Origin: Acinetobacter variabilis
GTDB lineage: Bacteria > Pseudomonadota > Gammaproteobacteria > Pseudomonadales > Moraxellaceae
Assembly (NCBI RefSeq): GCF_000369625.1
Contig: NZ_KB850113.1
Span: 983,251-1,047,250, forward strand
Length of the DNA stretch: 64,000 bases
Direction of reading: 5' to 3'
The notes beneath the pieces are model-generated. The model saw only the letters and a list, made by a program, of their open reading frames with translations. It did no database searches and was not told where the DNA came from. The position numbers and the translations under genes are program-made. Of the stretch, positions 10,586 through 19,711 are shown piece by piece (position 1 is the first letter of the stretch; the number at the start of each line of letters is the position of its first letter).

Positions 10586-12751
10586 TTAAAATTTAAATGA
10601 CACACCGGCATAAGTAGAGAAACCTTCACCCGGCGAAGATCGCGCTACATCAGCACCTTGATCATTTAGCCCAGGAATCACGACCGCAGCATACTTCTCA
10701 TCGGTGATATTTTTAAAGTTGATCCAAGTTTTCCATGATTGATGTTCTGGTGCATATCCCAGATCAATACCCCAAATCTGATAATCATCACTAAAGCGGC
10801 TATTGGCATAATCATGCGCCATCTTCGATGCATATTCTGTATTTAGACCCATATAAAGACCATTATTCAAGGCATAACTGAGCTGTGCCTGATAAAGATG
10901 TTTTGGAATTCCCGGCAACTGGTTTTTACCAAATAAAGGATCGTTTTTATATTGGAAATCACTCAAGGTATAAGCCTGACGTAAACGAAGCTCGCCCTGC
11001 TGTGATGCATAGAATAGTGTATCCAGACTGAGTTCCACACCTTGATGAAGGGTTGGAGTTGCATTGGATTCTACAGCAATTGGTTCAGAAGGTCGTTCCG
11101 ATCCATCCTCATAGGTTTTGATCAACTCTGAGGTTAATAACTCGTTTTTAACTTTGGAATAATAGTAGCTCAGTGCCCAATCACCCCAGGCTGATTGGCC
11201 CCTGCCACCCAGTTCTAAAGTATTTGCAGTTTGCGTGTCCAGATAAATAGGTTCACGTACCCGCCCTGAAGCGACCCCACCATCAAAATAATATGGCGAA
11301 GACCATGCCATCGCCCATGGATGTGCCGGTTCAATACTACGGCTTAAATTGGCAAACCATTGCAGCGTCTCATTTGGCTGATAAGTCAGGCCAATACGCG
11401 GTGCGAAATTCCATTCATAGCGGCTAACTTCAGGACTAGCCACAGGATAAGTCACTTCACTCTCACGGTGGGTATAGGCTGCTGCCAATCCTAGATCAAG
11501 CTTAAACTGATCATTCAACTGGGTTTCCTGATCAAATTGCAGCACATTGTCTGAACCACGATAAGTATAACGGCGTGTTACGGTATCTGCCGGATAAAGC
11601 GTGCCATCAATTGTAGTATCGCGTCGAATTGTTTCGGTTACACCACTATTCGGACGGTGCGTGGTACTTCGAAAAGCAACTTTTCCTTGATGTTCAAGAC
11701 CGAATAACTCATAAGGTTTCTCATACTGGATTCTTGCACTAATATCTTCATAATCGACATTGGTACGATAACTACTTTCACGTAAATCCAATGGATAATG
11801 ATGATAAGCCAGACTACCGGTCAGTTTGGCATCATCCCGCAAGTTCCAGGTGGTAGTATTTGCCAGCCAAGTACTGCCCGGCTGAATCCGCTTGGCATCT
11901 ACAGCCAGATTAAAATCATTGGCTGCTCCAGGATTATTCTTGAGCTGTTCTTGGGTAATGCGTCCCGGCGTTAAGTGTTTGCTTTCACGGTAACGGGCAT
12001 AAAAGCGGGTCTCGATATCCGGACTGATCTGATAACCCAGATTAAAAGCCAAACCTTTACCATCACCTTCGGCATGATCCTGAATTCCATCAAACTGTGA
12101 ACCCGTCACTGCCAGATAATAATCTAACTTGTCGAGTTGTCGGCCAGTACTAAACTGGTATTTCTGATAGCCATGGCTACCCGCTTCGTATTTTAATTCA
12201 GAGCCATTCTGCTCTGCACCAGTCTTACTTTTATAGTTAACTGTTCCACCTAAGGACAATCCGCCCTGTTTTAAACCATTGGCACCACGGTACACCCCAA
12301 CATGATCAATCCACCACGGTTCAAGCAGTTCATAAGCCGTACCACCCGGTCCAGTAAAGGGAATATCATCAATCATGACATAAGTTCCGGATGCATGTGC
12401 ACCAGAAGTACGGTTAATGCCAGAACCACGGATAGAAATTTTGGCTCCTTCATTGCCCGGCGATTGGGCATAAATACCGGGCTGGAGACGGAAGACGTCA
12501 GCAGTGGTTCCCAGACGCTGATGTTGTAACTGCTGATCTGAAATAAAGTTGGTTCCTCCCGAAACGCTGGCAAGTTCCGCCTCAGTCTGTTTCTGAGAAT
12601 TTGTATTTTGCTCAGTGGTCACCACAATAGTGTCCAACTGCTGAACACTATCCTGCGCTAGCGTAGTTTCAGCATAAAGATGGCCTGAAAATGCCGACAA
12701 TATCATCAGGCTAAGCGGATTTTTCTTGAGAGGAATTTTTGTCATATTCAT
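10586..12751 (-). CDS. TonB-dependent outer-membrane receptor
   Basis: This protein of about 720 residues has a signal peptide (LSLMILSAFSGHLYAE), a TonB-box-like stretch (LDTIVVTTEQ), a plug domain (ISIRGSGINRTSGAHASGTYVMIDDIPF) and a long beta-barrel that ends in a C-terminal phenylalanine (GVSFKF). It is FecA/YncD-like in layout. Such receptors import ferric chelates, but some take other scarce solutes; the ligand cannot be read from sequence. I chose the ATG at 12751 because the longer frame begins at an unsupported TTG. The ribosome site is weak. It stands divergent from the nitrogen locus, and no Fur box was obvious. Confidence 0.88.
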   Translation of the reverse strand: MNMTKIPLKKNPLSLMILSAFSGHLYAETTLAQDSVQQLDTIVVTTEQNTNSQKQTEAELASVSGGTNFISDQQLQHQRLGTTADVFRLQPGIYAQSPGNEGAKISIRGSGINRTSGAHASGTYVMIDDIPFTGPGGTAYELLEPWWIDHVGVYRGANGLKQGGLSLGGTVNYKSKTGAEQNGSELKYEAGSHGYQKYQFSTGRQLDKLDYYLAVTGSQFDGIQDHAEGDGKGLAFNLGYQISPDIETRFYARYRESKHLTPGRITQEQLKNNPGAANDFNLAVDAKRIQPGSTWLANTTTWNLRDDAKLTGSLAYHHYPLDLRESSYRTNVDYEDISARIQYEKPYELFGLEHQGKVAFRSTTHRPNSGVTETIRRDTTIDGTLYPADTVTRRYTYRGSDNVLQFDQETQLNDQFKLDLGLAAAYTHRESEVTYPVASPEVSRYEWNFAPRIGLTYQPNETLQWFANLSRSIEPAHPWAMAWSSPYYFDGGVASGRVREPIYLDTQTANTLELGGRGQSAWGDWALSYYYSKVKNELLTSELIKTYEDGSERPSEPIAVESNATPTLHQGVELSLDTLFYASQQGELRLRQAYTLSDFQYKNDPLFGKNQLPGIPKHLYQAQLSYALNNGLYMGLNTEYASKMAHDYANSRFSDDYQIWGIDLGYAPEHQSWKTWINFKNITDEKYAAVVIPGLNDQGADVARSSPGEGFSTYAGVSFKF

Positions 12752-13181
12752 GGCGAATTTATACAATCCTGTATAAGTGATCCTGATCTGCTTAAGGGCT
12801 TGGCTTAAAATTTAAGCTGTAGCATAAATGAAGCACGCAAAATTAAGCAGATATTTTCTGCCAAAATATCTGACTGGTGCGGCAATATTTTAATTTATTC
12901 TATACAAATAATCTGTCAATACTTTGCAAGATCGCAGACAGATTCAAACAAGTTCTGACATCTAATTTATTAAGTATTTGTAATTTATATATATGTATTT
13001 TTTTCTTGTAACCATCTCATTCGAGTTGGCAAAAAATTATTTAAATTAAAAATTTCGAAGATATAAACAATATTCTGATTCATTAAGATCAGTTTAATAG
13101 ACAGGTTTCTAAACCAAAATCTAAGTTATAACTAGAAAATAGAATTCTTATTTTTTGAACTATGGCTTATAAATTTCAGCC
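12752..13181. other. AT-rich intergenic region
   Basis: No gene is visible in these 430 bases. TTATACA-ATCC-TGTATAA lies at 12759-12776, just before the receptor start. GCAGATATTTTCTGCC and neighbouring copies of a GCAGATA motif form short imperfect inverted repeats further upstream. These may be regulatory sites for the TonB receptor; no known operator was recognised. Confidence 0.4.
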
Positions 13182-13212
13182 AAAAAAAGAAACTCTTCTG
13201 CTGGAGAGTTTC
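13182..13212 (-). terminator. Intrinsic terminator of the small exported protein gene
   Basis: GAAACTCT (13189-13196) pairs with AGAGTTTC (13205-13212). On the minus strand the stem is followed by seven T residues, 18 bases past the stop of the 66-codon gene. This supports the view that the small gene is a real transcription unit. Confidence 0.8.
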
Positions 13213-13229
13213 TTCATGTATTCTGGCTA

Positions 13230-13430
13230 TTATTTAGAGTCATTTGCAATTACTTGCGCTTGTAATGGTGCAGCTTGCTGGGTTTCGGCTGGTTTTTTCT
13301 TGGTTTTCATTTCTGCCACTTTGGCCAGAGTTTTCTCGGTAAAACGTAAACCACCATCTTCTGCCATCACATTACCCGCCATCAAAAGAGTTCCTATTAC
13401 TAGCAGTGATGGTATAAGTTGTAATTTCAT
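13230..13430 (-). CDS. Small exported protein of unknown function
   Basis: The 66 residues begin with a clear signal peptide (MKLQLIPSLLVIGTLLMAGN) and a signal-peptidase I site at VMA-ED. A basic, lysine-rich mature segment of about 43 residues follows (KTLAKVAEMKTKKKPAE) and ends in an alanine/glutamine-rich tail. A well-placed terminator follows it, and GGTGGAAT at 13437-13444 serves as a ribosome site. I do not recognise a family. It would be a small periplasmic protein. Confidence 0.6.
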   Translation of the reverse strand: MKLQLIPSLLVIGTLLMAGNVMAEDGGLRFTEKTLAKVAEMKTKKKPAETQQAAPLQAQVIANDSK

Positions 13431-13643
13431 GTCTATTCCACCTTTTTATTTTATAGTGGATTAAAAATAAGCAATTATTATTCCAATATTTTTATATTCT
13501 TATTCGCCTTAAAACTCCTTATTTTAGTGCGCTTATTTCAAGAACGCCTTATTTTAGTCAGGTTGATTCGGCCTTCTAAGTTCTTCTGCACTATTTTTAT
13601 GACACTTTTAACCTGATCTCCTAATTTTTTGCACCAAATTGCA

Positions 13644-13659
13644 TGGTATGTTTTTTGCA
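13644..13659 (+). promoter_or_regulatory. Sigma-54 type promoter before the NasT/NasS-like operon
   Basis: TGGTATG-TTTT-TTGCA keeps the invariant GG (-24) and GC (-12) with the exact spacing of sigma-54 promoters. It ends 46 bases before the NasT-like start codon. A partial NtrC-like half site TGCACCA lies just upstream at 13630. Confidence 0.65.
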
Positions 13660-13705
13660 TAAGTCTTCATAGAATATTCCCCGATGTACTAGCTAAAAAT
13701 CTTGC

Positions 13706-14284
13706 ATGTCTAAATTACGAATTGCCCTGATTGATGATGATCCAGAACGCGCTGAATTTATTCAGGCTTCTTTGCTTGCGCATGATTTTCTTGTAGTGGC
13801 CTGTGTCATTCTGAATGACCTCAACATTGTTGATATCAAAAGCCTGCATGCCGATGTCATTCTGTTAAATATGGATCATCCTCATCGCGATATTATCGAA
13901 AGCTGCGTGAGTCAGTATGAATTACCTACGGTTCTGTTTACCCAAAATTCCAACAAGGACACCATCAGAAATGCCATTGATGCCGGCGTCACGGCATATA
14001 TTGTGGACGGGATCGATCCGACCAAACTGGAAAATATTCTGGAAATATCGATTGAACAATTTCAGAAACATAAAAAACTGTTACATGACCTGAAGGAAAC
14101 TCAGGAAAAATTAAGTGATCGCAGGGATATTGATAAAGCCAAAGTCCTGCTGATCCAGCTGCATGGACTGAGCGAAGAAGAAGCATTTGCCCTATTGCGA
14201 AAAAATGCCATGAGTCACCGGATTACCATTGGCGATATGGCAAGGCGCTTACTTGATGCACAAAAACTGTTATCTGGCCAATAA
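13706..14284 (+). CDS. ANTAR-domain antiterminator, NasT-like
   Basis: This 192-residue protein has a receiver-like N-terminal domain (about 1-120) and a C-terminal ANTAR RNA-binding domain (about 135-190; IDKAKVLLIQLHGLSEEEAFALLRKNAMSH). NasT and AmiR proteins bind two-hairpin RNA leaders and prevent terminator formation. The receiver lacks the usual phospho-acceptor: the expected aspartate position reads asparagine in VILLNMDHP, which fits control by a protein partner (the NasS-like gene next door) and not by phosphorylation. It starts at ATG 13706 and is followed after 10 bases by the NasS-like gene. Confidence 0.82.
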   Translation: MSKLRIALIDDDPERAEFIQASLLAHDFLVVACVILNDLNIVDIKSLHADVILLNMDHPHRDIIESCVSQYELPTVLFTQNSNKDTIRNAIDAGVTAYIVDGIDPTKLENILEISIEQFQKHKKLLHDLKETQEKLSDRRDIDKAKVLLIQLHGLSEEEAFALLRKNAMSHRITIGDMARRLLDAQKLLSGQ

Positions 14285-14294
14285 GGAGCATTCA

Positions 14295-15299
14295 ATGACA
14301 ACATTAGAAAAAACAGAACTCAATATTGGCTATATTCCACTGCTTGATTGTGTTGCCATTCTTTGGGCAGAGCGCCAAGGTTATTTTACTGAACAGGGTT
14401 TAAAGGTAAATCTGATCCGTGAAGCTTCCTGGTCCAGCTTACGCGACCGCCTAGCCTATGGCTTTCTGGATGCAGCCCATTGCCTGTCTGCCATGCTTCC
14501 CGCGGCTGCTTTGGGCGCAGACCAGTTACAAATCGCTTTGCAGACTCCATTAGTACTCAGTATCAATCAGGCATTTATCAGCTTAAGACAGGATCTGTGT
14601 TATGAACTGGGCATTCAGCCTGAAGATAATGAACAGATCACGTCGCAAAAGCTGGTCAGTGCCTTAAAGCAGCAACATAACGTAGGTCTGGCTCATGTTT
14701 ATAAATATTCCATTCATCATTACTGTTTAAGAGAATGGCTGGCCTTAAGTGATCCGCAATATGCCAAAAATATATTGCTCAAGACCTCACCACCCCCTTT
14801 GATGGTCAAAGGGATCGCAGCACAGATTTTTGATGGTTTTTGTGTGGGTGAACCTTGGAATATTCAGGCCAAGCTTGAAGGTTATAGCCTGATTGTTGCA
14901 GCCAGTCAGAATGTCATTCCTAAAGTGGCAGACAAAGTGCTGGCGATAACTCAGGAATGGGGCGAGTTGCATCCACTGACTGTTGAGGCCTTAGTCACGG
15001 CTGTAAAAAAAGCCCAGATGGATTTAAAGCATGTTACGGATCTTTCTGAAGTCTGGGACATGCTGATGGATTATCAGATTATCCAGTTTGAATGTTCAGC
15101 TTCTCGACACGTTTATGACTTCCATAAGATTCAGAATATTATCCGTAACCTTGCAGGTGAAAGTGTTGAGCCTCAATTTACCGATTTTATCTGGCTATTA
15201 GAGCAGATGGAAAAATGGGAAAATATTGATCTGTCCGCAGATGATCAGCGACAAATTGCCCAATCCTGTATTTATCAGCAAGAATCTACGGCTGTTTAA
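14295..15299 (+). CDS. NasS-like cytoplasmic solute-binding regulator
   Basis: This 334-residue protein is of the NrtA/CmpA/NasS type (LNIGYIPLLDCVAILWAERQGYF near the start, WNIQAKLEGYSLIVAASQNVIPKVADKVLA later). It has no signal peptide, which marks it as a NasS-type regulator and not a periplasmic binding protein. NasS holds NasT inactive until it binds nitrate or nitrite. I chose ATG 14295 because AAGGAG lies 8 bases before it; an in-frame start at 14229 would overlap the NasT gene. No nitrate reductase is in the window, so the ligand may be nitrate or another nitrogen compound. Confidence 0.8.
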   Translation: MTTLEKTELNIGYIPLLDCVAILWAERQGYFTEQGLKVNLIREASWSSLRDRLAYGFLDAAHCLSAMLPAAALGADQLQIALQTPLVLSINQAFISLRQDLCYELGIQPEDNEQITSQKLVSALKQQHNVGLAHVYKYSIHHYCLREWLALSDPQYAKNILLKTSPPPLMVKGIAAQIFDGFCVGEPWNIQAKLEGYSLIVAASQNVIPKVADKVLAITQEWGELHPLTVEALVTAVKKAQMDLKHVTDLSEVWDMLMDYQIIQFECSASRHVYDFHKIQNIIRNLAGESVEPQFTDFIWLLEQMEKWENIDLSADDQRQIAQSCIYQQESTAV

Positions 15300-15316
15300 G
15301 CTTATAAATTTCCATA

Positions 15317-15348
15317 AAAAAGACCCAGAAATTTCTGGGTCTTTTTAT
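15317..15348. terminator. Bidirectional intrinsic terminator
   Basis: AGACCCAG (15321-15328) pairs with CTGGGTCT (15335-15342), with flanking A-run and T-run. It separates the convergent NasS-like gene and mtlD. Confidence 0.88.
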
Positions 15349-15361
15349 TAACTGCTGATAT

Positions 15362-17488
15362 TTAACTGAACGCTTGCTGTAAATCCAGTTGCATAAATTT
15401 TTGCAAGGATAATTTTCCAGCGATAACCTGATTGATGAATTGTGACATTTCATCATACAAGGTCTCATATAGCTGCGGTTCTAATGCCATATGTCTTAAC
15501 TGGGTCTGTAAATGCATCAACAGTTCCTGCTGCTCGCATTCACCCTGTTCCAGAGCATAGATATAACCCAGCACTGCGCCTTTTAAAACCACATCAAATG
15601 GCAAGCTATATTTAAGCAAGGTCAATAATGAACCCATAACCCGTTCATTGTGTTCCAGCTTTCTTAAGGGTTCACGTCCTACACGTGCACATGGGTCCTG
15701 ATAAGCATAGGCACAAGATTCAGTGAAACTTTGTGCCAGACGTTCCAGATCTGAAGAATGCTTAGGAATCTGGTAACAGAGGCCATGCTTTACCTGCGCT
15801 AAAGCCTGCTGCATAAATTTTCTGACCGAATGATCTGACATGGCCACGCCAATAGTCTGATGACCGCGCAGGCTGGCATACCAAGCCATCATCGCATGCA
15901 CACCATTCCATAATCGGTTTTTAATCAGCTGGATATTGGCAATATCATCTACCAGAATCATCTGGCGCATTTTAGCCAATAATGGACTGTTATTTTCCAC
16001 ATAGATTGGCATATCCGTTTCGGCATTAAACAGAATCAGATCCATCGACTGCAGAATATGACTAGGCTGGAAATTACGGCGCAGGTCTTCAATATACAAG
16101 CCCGCCTGATGTTCCTGGTCTGCATTCAGGGCTGTAGAATCATCCAGATCCACTACGGACAGATCTTCATCCAGCTGATACTGCTTGAACATGTTGTATT
16201 TGATGCGCAGCTGACGGTACAGTTTCTGGTCGGACAGTTTGGAGACCATACGGTTCACCACTGTGTCACAGAAATAATGCTGATCCATAATGTGCTGCGC
16301 TGTCTGTTCATTCGTAATCTGTTTCAGACGGCTCAGAATCTGCTGCATCACCAGCTGTTTGGCTCCGATTTTATTTAGGATAATCAACAGCGTCAGCGGC
16401 TGTTCCTGCTGCTCGTAGGCCAAGTATCGCGCATATAAACCCTGTGCAATCACCTCTGCTTCAGAAACCAGCGCTTCCTCAGGGACACAGACTGCGACCA
16501 GACTGGATTCAATATACATGTTCTGCATTTGCTCCAGATCATGCGCATCAATTACACTCATATTTTCAATACGCTGGTCAAAAGAGTTCTGACCATAACG
16601 AATGCAATAAGTGCCAAATGCATTTACGGCAGACTGATAGAGTGGATTACGCGTTGAGGCAATAATTTTGCGTGGACGCGTATAACCATCCCAGTGTGAT
16701 AACACCTGAGCCAAATAACCACCACCAATCGCACCGAAACCGTGAATCCCGACCGTTAACTGATTCAGCGTTTGCGGAAATGCGGTCTCAAGTTCTGGCA
16801 TTTCCAGAACAGGAACAAACTGGTTCAGATCTGTCAGAAAATCTTCCATCGTTTCATAATAATATTGGGCTTGTGCCAGCATCGATTCATTCGGCGTTTT
16901 AATATCTTTGAAAAGTACCGTCATGCCACCTGCATCATAGGCAGATCGCAGGCCATTTTCAGAATCTTCAAACATCAGGCATTGAGCCGGACTTAAATTG
17001 ATTTTTTCGGCTGCGCTGATAAAAATTTCTGGATGAGGTTTCCCCTGTTTAATCTCATCACCACACACCAGCACATCAAAAAATTTATAGACATTGGCAT
17101 TGATCAGATATTCTTCTGCGATCGCACGTCGACTCGAAGTCGCCACAGCCATTTTTAGGCCTGCCTTGCGTAGGCGTTCCAACACCTGTAATAAACCTTT
17201 TTTAATTGGAACACCATAATTGCGTACATGTTCTAGTTCCAGTACATCGGCGCGCTGGCGGATCTCGGCATAAGGAACATCTTGTCCATAACGCTCTTTG
17301 GCCAGCTGCTCGGCACTACGGGCACTTAAGCCCAAGCACTGCATTAAATAGTTTTCAGAAAATTCGACGCCGATCAGCTCACGTGAAGCTTGTTGCAAGG
17401 TTTGAAAGCGCAAACGTTCAGTATCAAACATGGTTCCATCCATATCGAAAATTGCGCCGTGTACGATTTGATTTTTAAATTCTAGCAT
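15362..17488 (-). CDS. mtlD: Bifunctional mannitol-1-phosphate dehydrogenase/phosphatase MtlD
   Basis: This 708-residue fusion has an N-terminal HAD phosphatase (about 1-230). Its nucleophile and acid are D15 and D17 in FDMDGTMFD, with VATSSR, KQGKPHPEIF and FEDSENGL as the other HAD motifs. A mannitol-dehydrogenase-type Rossmann domain follows (VGIHGFGAIGGGYL). In Acinetobacter such fusions reduce fructose-6-phosphate and then dephosphorylate mannitol-1-phosphate, making mannitol as a compatible solute under salt stress. The frame can be extended 52 codons upstream, but ATG 17488 has a good GGGGAG site and begins the conserved protein. Function in osmoprotection parallels the bet locus in this window. 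Confidence 0.9.
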   Translation of the reverse strand: MLEFKNQIVHGAIFDMDGTMFDTERLRFQTLQQASRELIGVEFSENYLMQCLGLSARSAEQLAKERYGQDVPYAEIRQRADVLELEHVRNYGVPIKKGLLQVLERLRKAGLKMAVATSSRRAIAEEYLINANVYKFFDVLVCGDEIKQGKPHPEIFISAAEKINLSPAQCLMFEDSENGLRSAYDAGGMTVLFKDIKTPNESMLAQAQYYYETMEDFLTDLNQFVPVLEMPELETAFPQTLNQLTVGIHGFGAIGGGYLAQVLSHWDGYTRPRKIIASTRNPLYQSAVNAFGTYCIRYGQNSFDQRIENMSVIDAHDLEQMQNMYIESSLVAVCVPEEALVSEAEVIAQGLYARYLAYEQQEQPLTLLIILNKIGAKQLVMQQILSRLKQITNEQTAQHIMDQHYFCDTVVNRMVSKLSDQKLYRQLRIKYNMFKQYQLDEDLSVVDLDDSTALNADQEHQAGLYIEDLRRNFQPSHILQSMDLILFNAETDMPIYVENNSPLLAKMRQMILVDDIANIQLIKNRLWNGVHAMMAWYASLRGHQTIGVAMSDHSVRKFMQQALAQVKHGLCYQIPKHSSDLERLAQSFTESCAYAYQDPCARVGREPLRKLEHNERVMGSLLTLLKYSLPFDVVLKGAVLGYIYALEQGECEQQELLMHLQTQLRHMALEPQLYETLYDEMSQFINQVIAGKLSLQKFMQLDLQQAFS

Positions 17489-17742
17489 TGCTCCCCTTTT
17501 ATAATTCAATGAGTTAAGAATTGGAAAATACCTTAAGGAAACTAAGAGATTAAATAAACCGATGTAAAGATATGAAATATTTTTGACTATAAATTGATCA
17601 ATAAAGACTAAAATACGGTTATTTATGTTTCTGGATGTAATCAAACTGTTAACTTAAGTAAGTTGTTAGTCCTACTTATCAGTTTAAATTTTTCTTTTTA
17701 AATATCAGGTTATTTTATCATTTTGAATGTTTCTACTTATCA

Positions 17743-17758
17743 TGGCATTCATTTTGCT
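17743..17758 (+). promoter_or_regulatory. Sigma-54 type promoter before the ABC operon
   Basis: TGGCATT-CATT-TTGCT fits the -24/-12 consensus with exact spacing and lies 49 bases before the permease start codon. The 318-base gap between mtlD and the permease (17489-17806) otherwise holds only AT-rich DNA and presumably the mtlD promoter. Confidence 0.65.
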
Positions 17759-17806
17759 TAATCAGTATTACGTTTTATAAAAATTGTAATATTGAGGGGC
17801 AACACT

Positions 17807-18751
17807 ATGAGTTACGTTGCACGTGAACTCAGTCAAAGAAATAAAATACTGTTTGGCTTGGGGTCTTTTTTAATACCGATCTTGATTTGGTGTGCAGTCA
17901 GTTATTTGCCATTTATCTGGCATCCACAAGTGCAGATTGCCGATTCAGGCAGCGTTAGCTATTTACAGGTCGGTAGTCGTATTGATAAGGATATCTTTTT
18001 CTCTGCTGCGCAATCCGCAGTGGATCAAGGTCTGGCGCCGCCCCAAGGTATTCTGGTCAATCCGATCTATCTGCCTGCCCCGCATGAAGTGGCGATCGCA
18101 TTGGTCACTGCATTTACCACAGAACCTGCTCAAGCCAATGCCCCATGGTTTCATGAAAGCCTGTGGCACAGTATCAAACTGGTATTTACTGCCTTCTTTA
18201 TTTCTTCCCTGATCGGTATTCCACTCGGTATTTTATGTGGTTTCTCTAATAAAACGTCCCAACTGACCGAGCCATTTGTTGAGTTTTTCCGCTATCTGCC
18301 AGCTCCAGCCTTTGGTGCGCTTGCGGTCGCTATTTTAGGCATCAATGATGCACCAAAAGTAGCCATCATTGTGATTGGAACCCTGTTCCAGCAAATCCTG
18401 ATCATTGCCAATACCACACGACTAGTCGATCGCAGTCTGATTGAAGCCGGTTTTACCCTAGGTACCAATAAATTAAAAAGCCTGTTTCATGTGGTCATTC
18501 CAGCAGCTCTTCCTGAAATTTACCGTAACTTGCGCGTACTGCTCGGCTGGGCATGGACTTACCTGATCGTGGCTGAACTGATCGGTAGCACGTCTGGTAT
18601 TACTTGGTTTATTACCCAGCAGGCCCGTTATCAGAATTTTGACAATGTTTTTGCAGCAATCTTGATCATTGGGGTAATTGGTCTGCTCTGTGACGTGATT
18701 TTAATGAAATTGGGACAACGCTTATTTAAATGGAAACCAGGAGCAAACTAA
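17807..18751 (+). CDS. ABC transporter permease, NrtB/SsuC/TauC type
   Basis: This inner-membrane permease of 314 residues has the EAA loop typical of the family (EAGFTLGTNKLKSLFHVVIPAALPEI, about residues 214-239). An unusually long segment of about 90 residues lies between the first and second membrane helices. GAGGGG lies 8 bases before ATG 17807; a TTG start 15 bases earlier is less likely. The stop TAA shares its last base with the ATG of the ATPase gene. With the binding protein at 22005-23027 it forms an importer of the kind that accompanies guanidine (urea-type) carboxylase clusters, so guanidine or a relative is the best substrate guess. Confidence 0.88.
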   Translation: MSYVARELSQRNKILFGLGSFLIPILIWCAVSYLPFIWHPQVQIADSGSVSYLQVGSRIDKDIFFSAAQSAVDQGLAPPQGILVNPIYLPAPHEVAIALVTAFTTEPAQANAPWFHESLWHSIKLVFTAFFISSLIGIPLGILCGFSNKTSQLTEPFVEFFRYLPAPAFGALAVAILGINDAPKVAIIVIGTLFQQILIIANTTRLVDRSLIEAGFTLGTNKLKSLFHVVIPAALPEIYRNLRVLLGWAWTYLIVAELIGSTSGITWFITQQARYQNFDNVFAAILIIGVIGLLCDVILMKLGQRLFKWKPGAN

Positions 18752-19632
18752 TGAACAGCACTGAATTTAATGCTCGCGAATACTTTGACAAGATTTATAG
18801 CCGTCCGGTCATCCTGGAAGCCAAACAGCTCACCCAATCCTTTAAGCATGGCAAAACTGAACGCACCATTTTAAATGGCATTGACCTAAAAATTCATAAA
18901 CGTGAGTTTATTTGTGTGATTGGCCCATCGGGTTGCGGTAAATCGACCTTTAGCCGTGTCGTGGCTGGGCTGGATCCTTATACCAGCGGTAAAATTCTGG
19001 TGGATGGCAAGCCGATTACTGGCCCAAGCCCGGAACGTGGCATGGTGTTTCAGGGCTATACCCTGTTTCCATGGAAGACCGTGAAAGAAAACATCATGTT
19101 TGGCCCGAAAATGAAAGGTCAAAGTAATGCTTCTGCTGAAGCGCAGGCACGTGAATGGATCAACATCATTGGCCTGGAAAAATATCAGGATCAGTATCCG
19201 CATCAACTTTCAGGCGGGATGAAGCAACGTGTGGCGATAGCCCGCGCTTTGGTCAATGAACCTAAAGTACTACTGATGGATGAACCTTTTGGTGCACTGG
19301 ATCCGCATACGCGCCAAAAAATGCAGTGTCATCTGATGGATCTGTGGCAAAACATCGACATTACCATCATTTTCGTGACCCACGATATGGATGAAGCCAT
19401 CTTGCTGGCAGACCGGATTGTGGCGCTGAAAGCCAATCCAGGTGAAATCAAGGAAATTATTGAAGTGGATTTACCACGTCCACGCCATCCAGATCTGATG
19501 CTGACTCCGGAATTTAAACAGCTTCGCGAGCACGTCAATCATCTGGTACATGCACAGGAAGACGAACTGGATCCTGCACTAGCCGATCTTCCAGAAATTC
19601 CACGCTTAACCAAAGTCAGTACAAGCAAATAA
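18751..19632 (+). CDS. ABC transporter ATP-binding protein, NrtD/SsuB/TauB type
   Basis: The 293 residues contain Walker A (GPSGCGKST), the signature LSGGMKQR, Walker B ([12 protein letters not shown]) and the H-loop (FVTHDMDEA). A C-terminal tail of about 50 residues follows. ATG 18751 overlaps the permease stop by one base and has AGGAGC upstream within the permease gene, so translation is coupled. It energises the permease. Sixty-five bases of leader RNA with two hairpins follow before the dioxygenase gene. Confidence 0.92.
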   Translation: MNSTEFNAREYFDKIYSRPVILEAKQLTQSFKHGKTERTILNGIDLKIHKREFICVIGPSGCGKSTFSRVVAGLDPYTSGKILVDGKPITGPSPERGMVFQGYTLFPWKTVKENIMFGPKMKGQSNASAEAQAREWINIIGLEKYQDQYPHQLSGGMKQRVAIARALVNEPKVLLMDEPFGALDPHTRQKMQCHLMDLWQNIDITIIFVTHDMDEAILLADRIVALKANPGEIKEIIEVDLPRPRHPDLMLTPEFKQLREHVNHLVHAQEDELDPALADLPEIPRLTKVSTSK

Positions 19633-19649
19633 TCCGTTTTAAAAAAGAG

Positions 19650-19697
19650 CCTTTGGGACGACCCAAAGGTTTTAATCGCTGTGTTGGACGACCAACA
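19650..19697 (+). promoter_or_regulatory. Guanidine-II riboswitch (mini-ykkC motif)
   Basis: Two consecutive hairpins each carry the diagnostic ACGA tetraloop closed by GG/CC: CCTTTGGG-ACGA-CCCAAAGG (19650-19669) and TGTTGG-ACGA-CCAACA (19682-19697). The Shine-Dalgarno AAGG (19700-19703) follows at once, and ATG 19712 comes after it. This is the architecture of the mini-ykkC / guanidine-II riboswitch, in which each loop binds one guanidinium and the ligand-bound form exposes the ribosome site. It should make translation of the dioxygenase and its coupled partners guanidine-dependent. The first hairpin, followed by TTTT, could also partly terminate the ABC transcript. Confidence 0.88.
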
Positions 19698-19711
19698 ATA
19701 AGGTGATTGCA

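Noticed and set aside
12850..12900. Sigma-54 promoter for the TonB receptor
   Set aside because: TGGCAGA and CTGC occur on the minus strand, but the GG to GC distance is two bases too long.
17489..17644. N-terminal extension of MtlD by 52 residues
   Set aside because: The extension is hydrophobic and unlike the family, while ATG 17488 has a good ribosome site and starts the conserved HAD domain.
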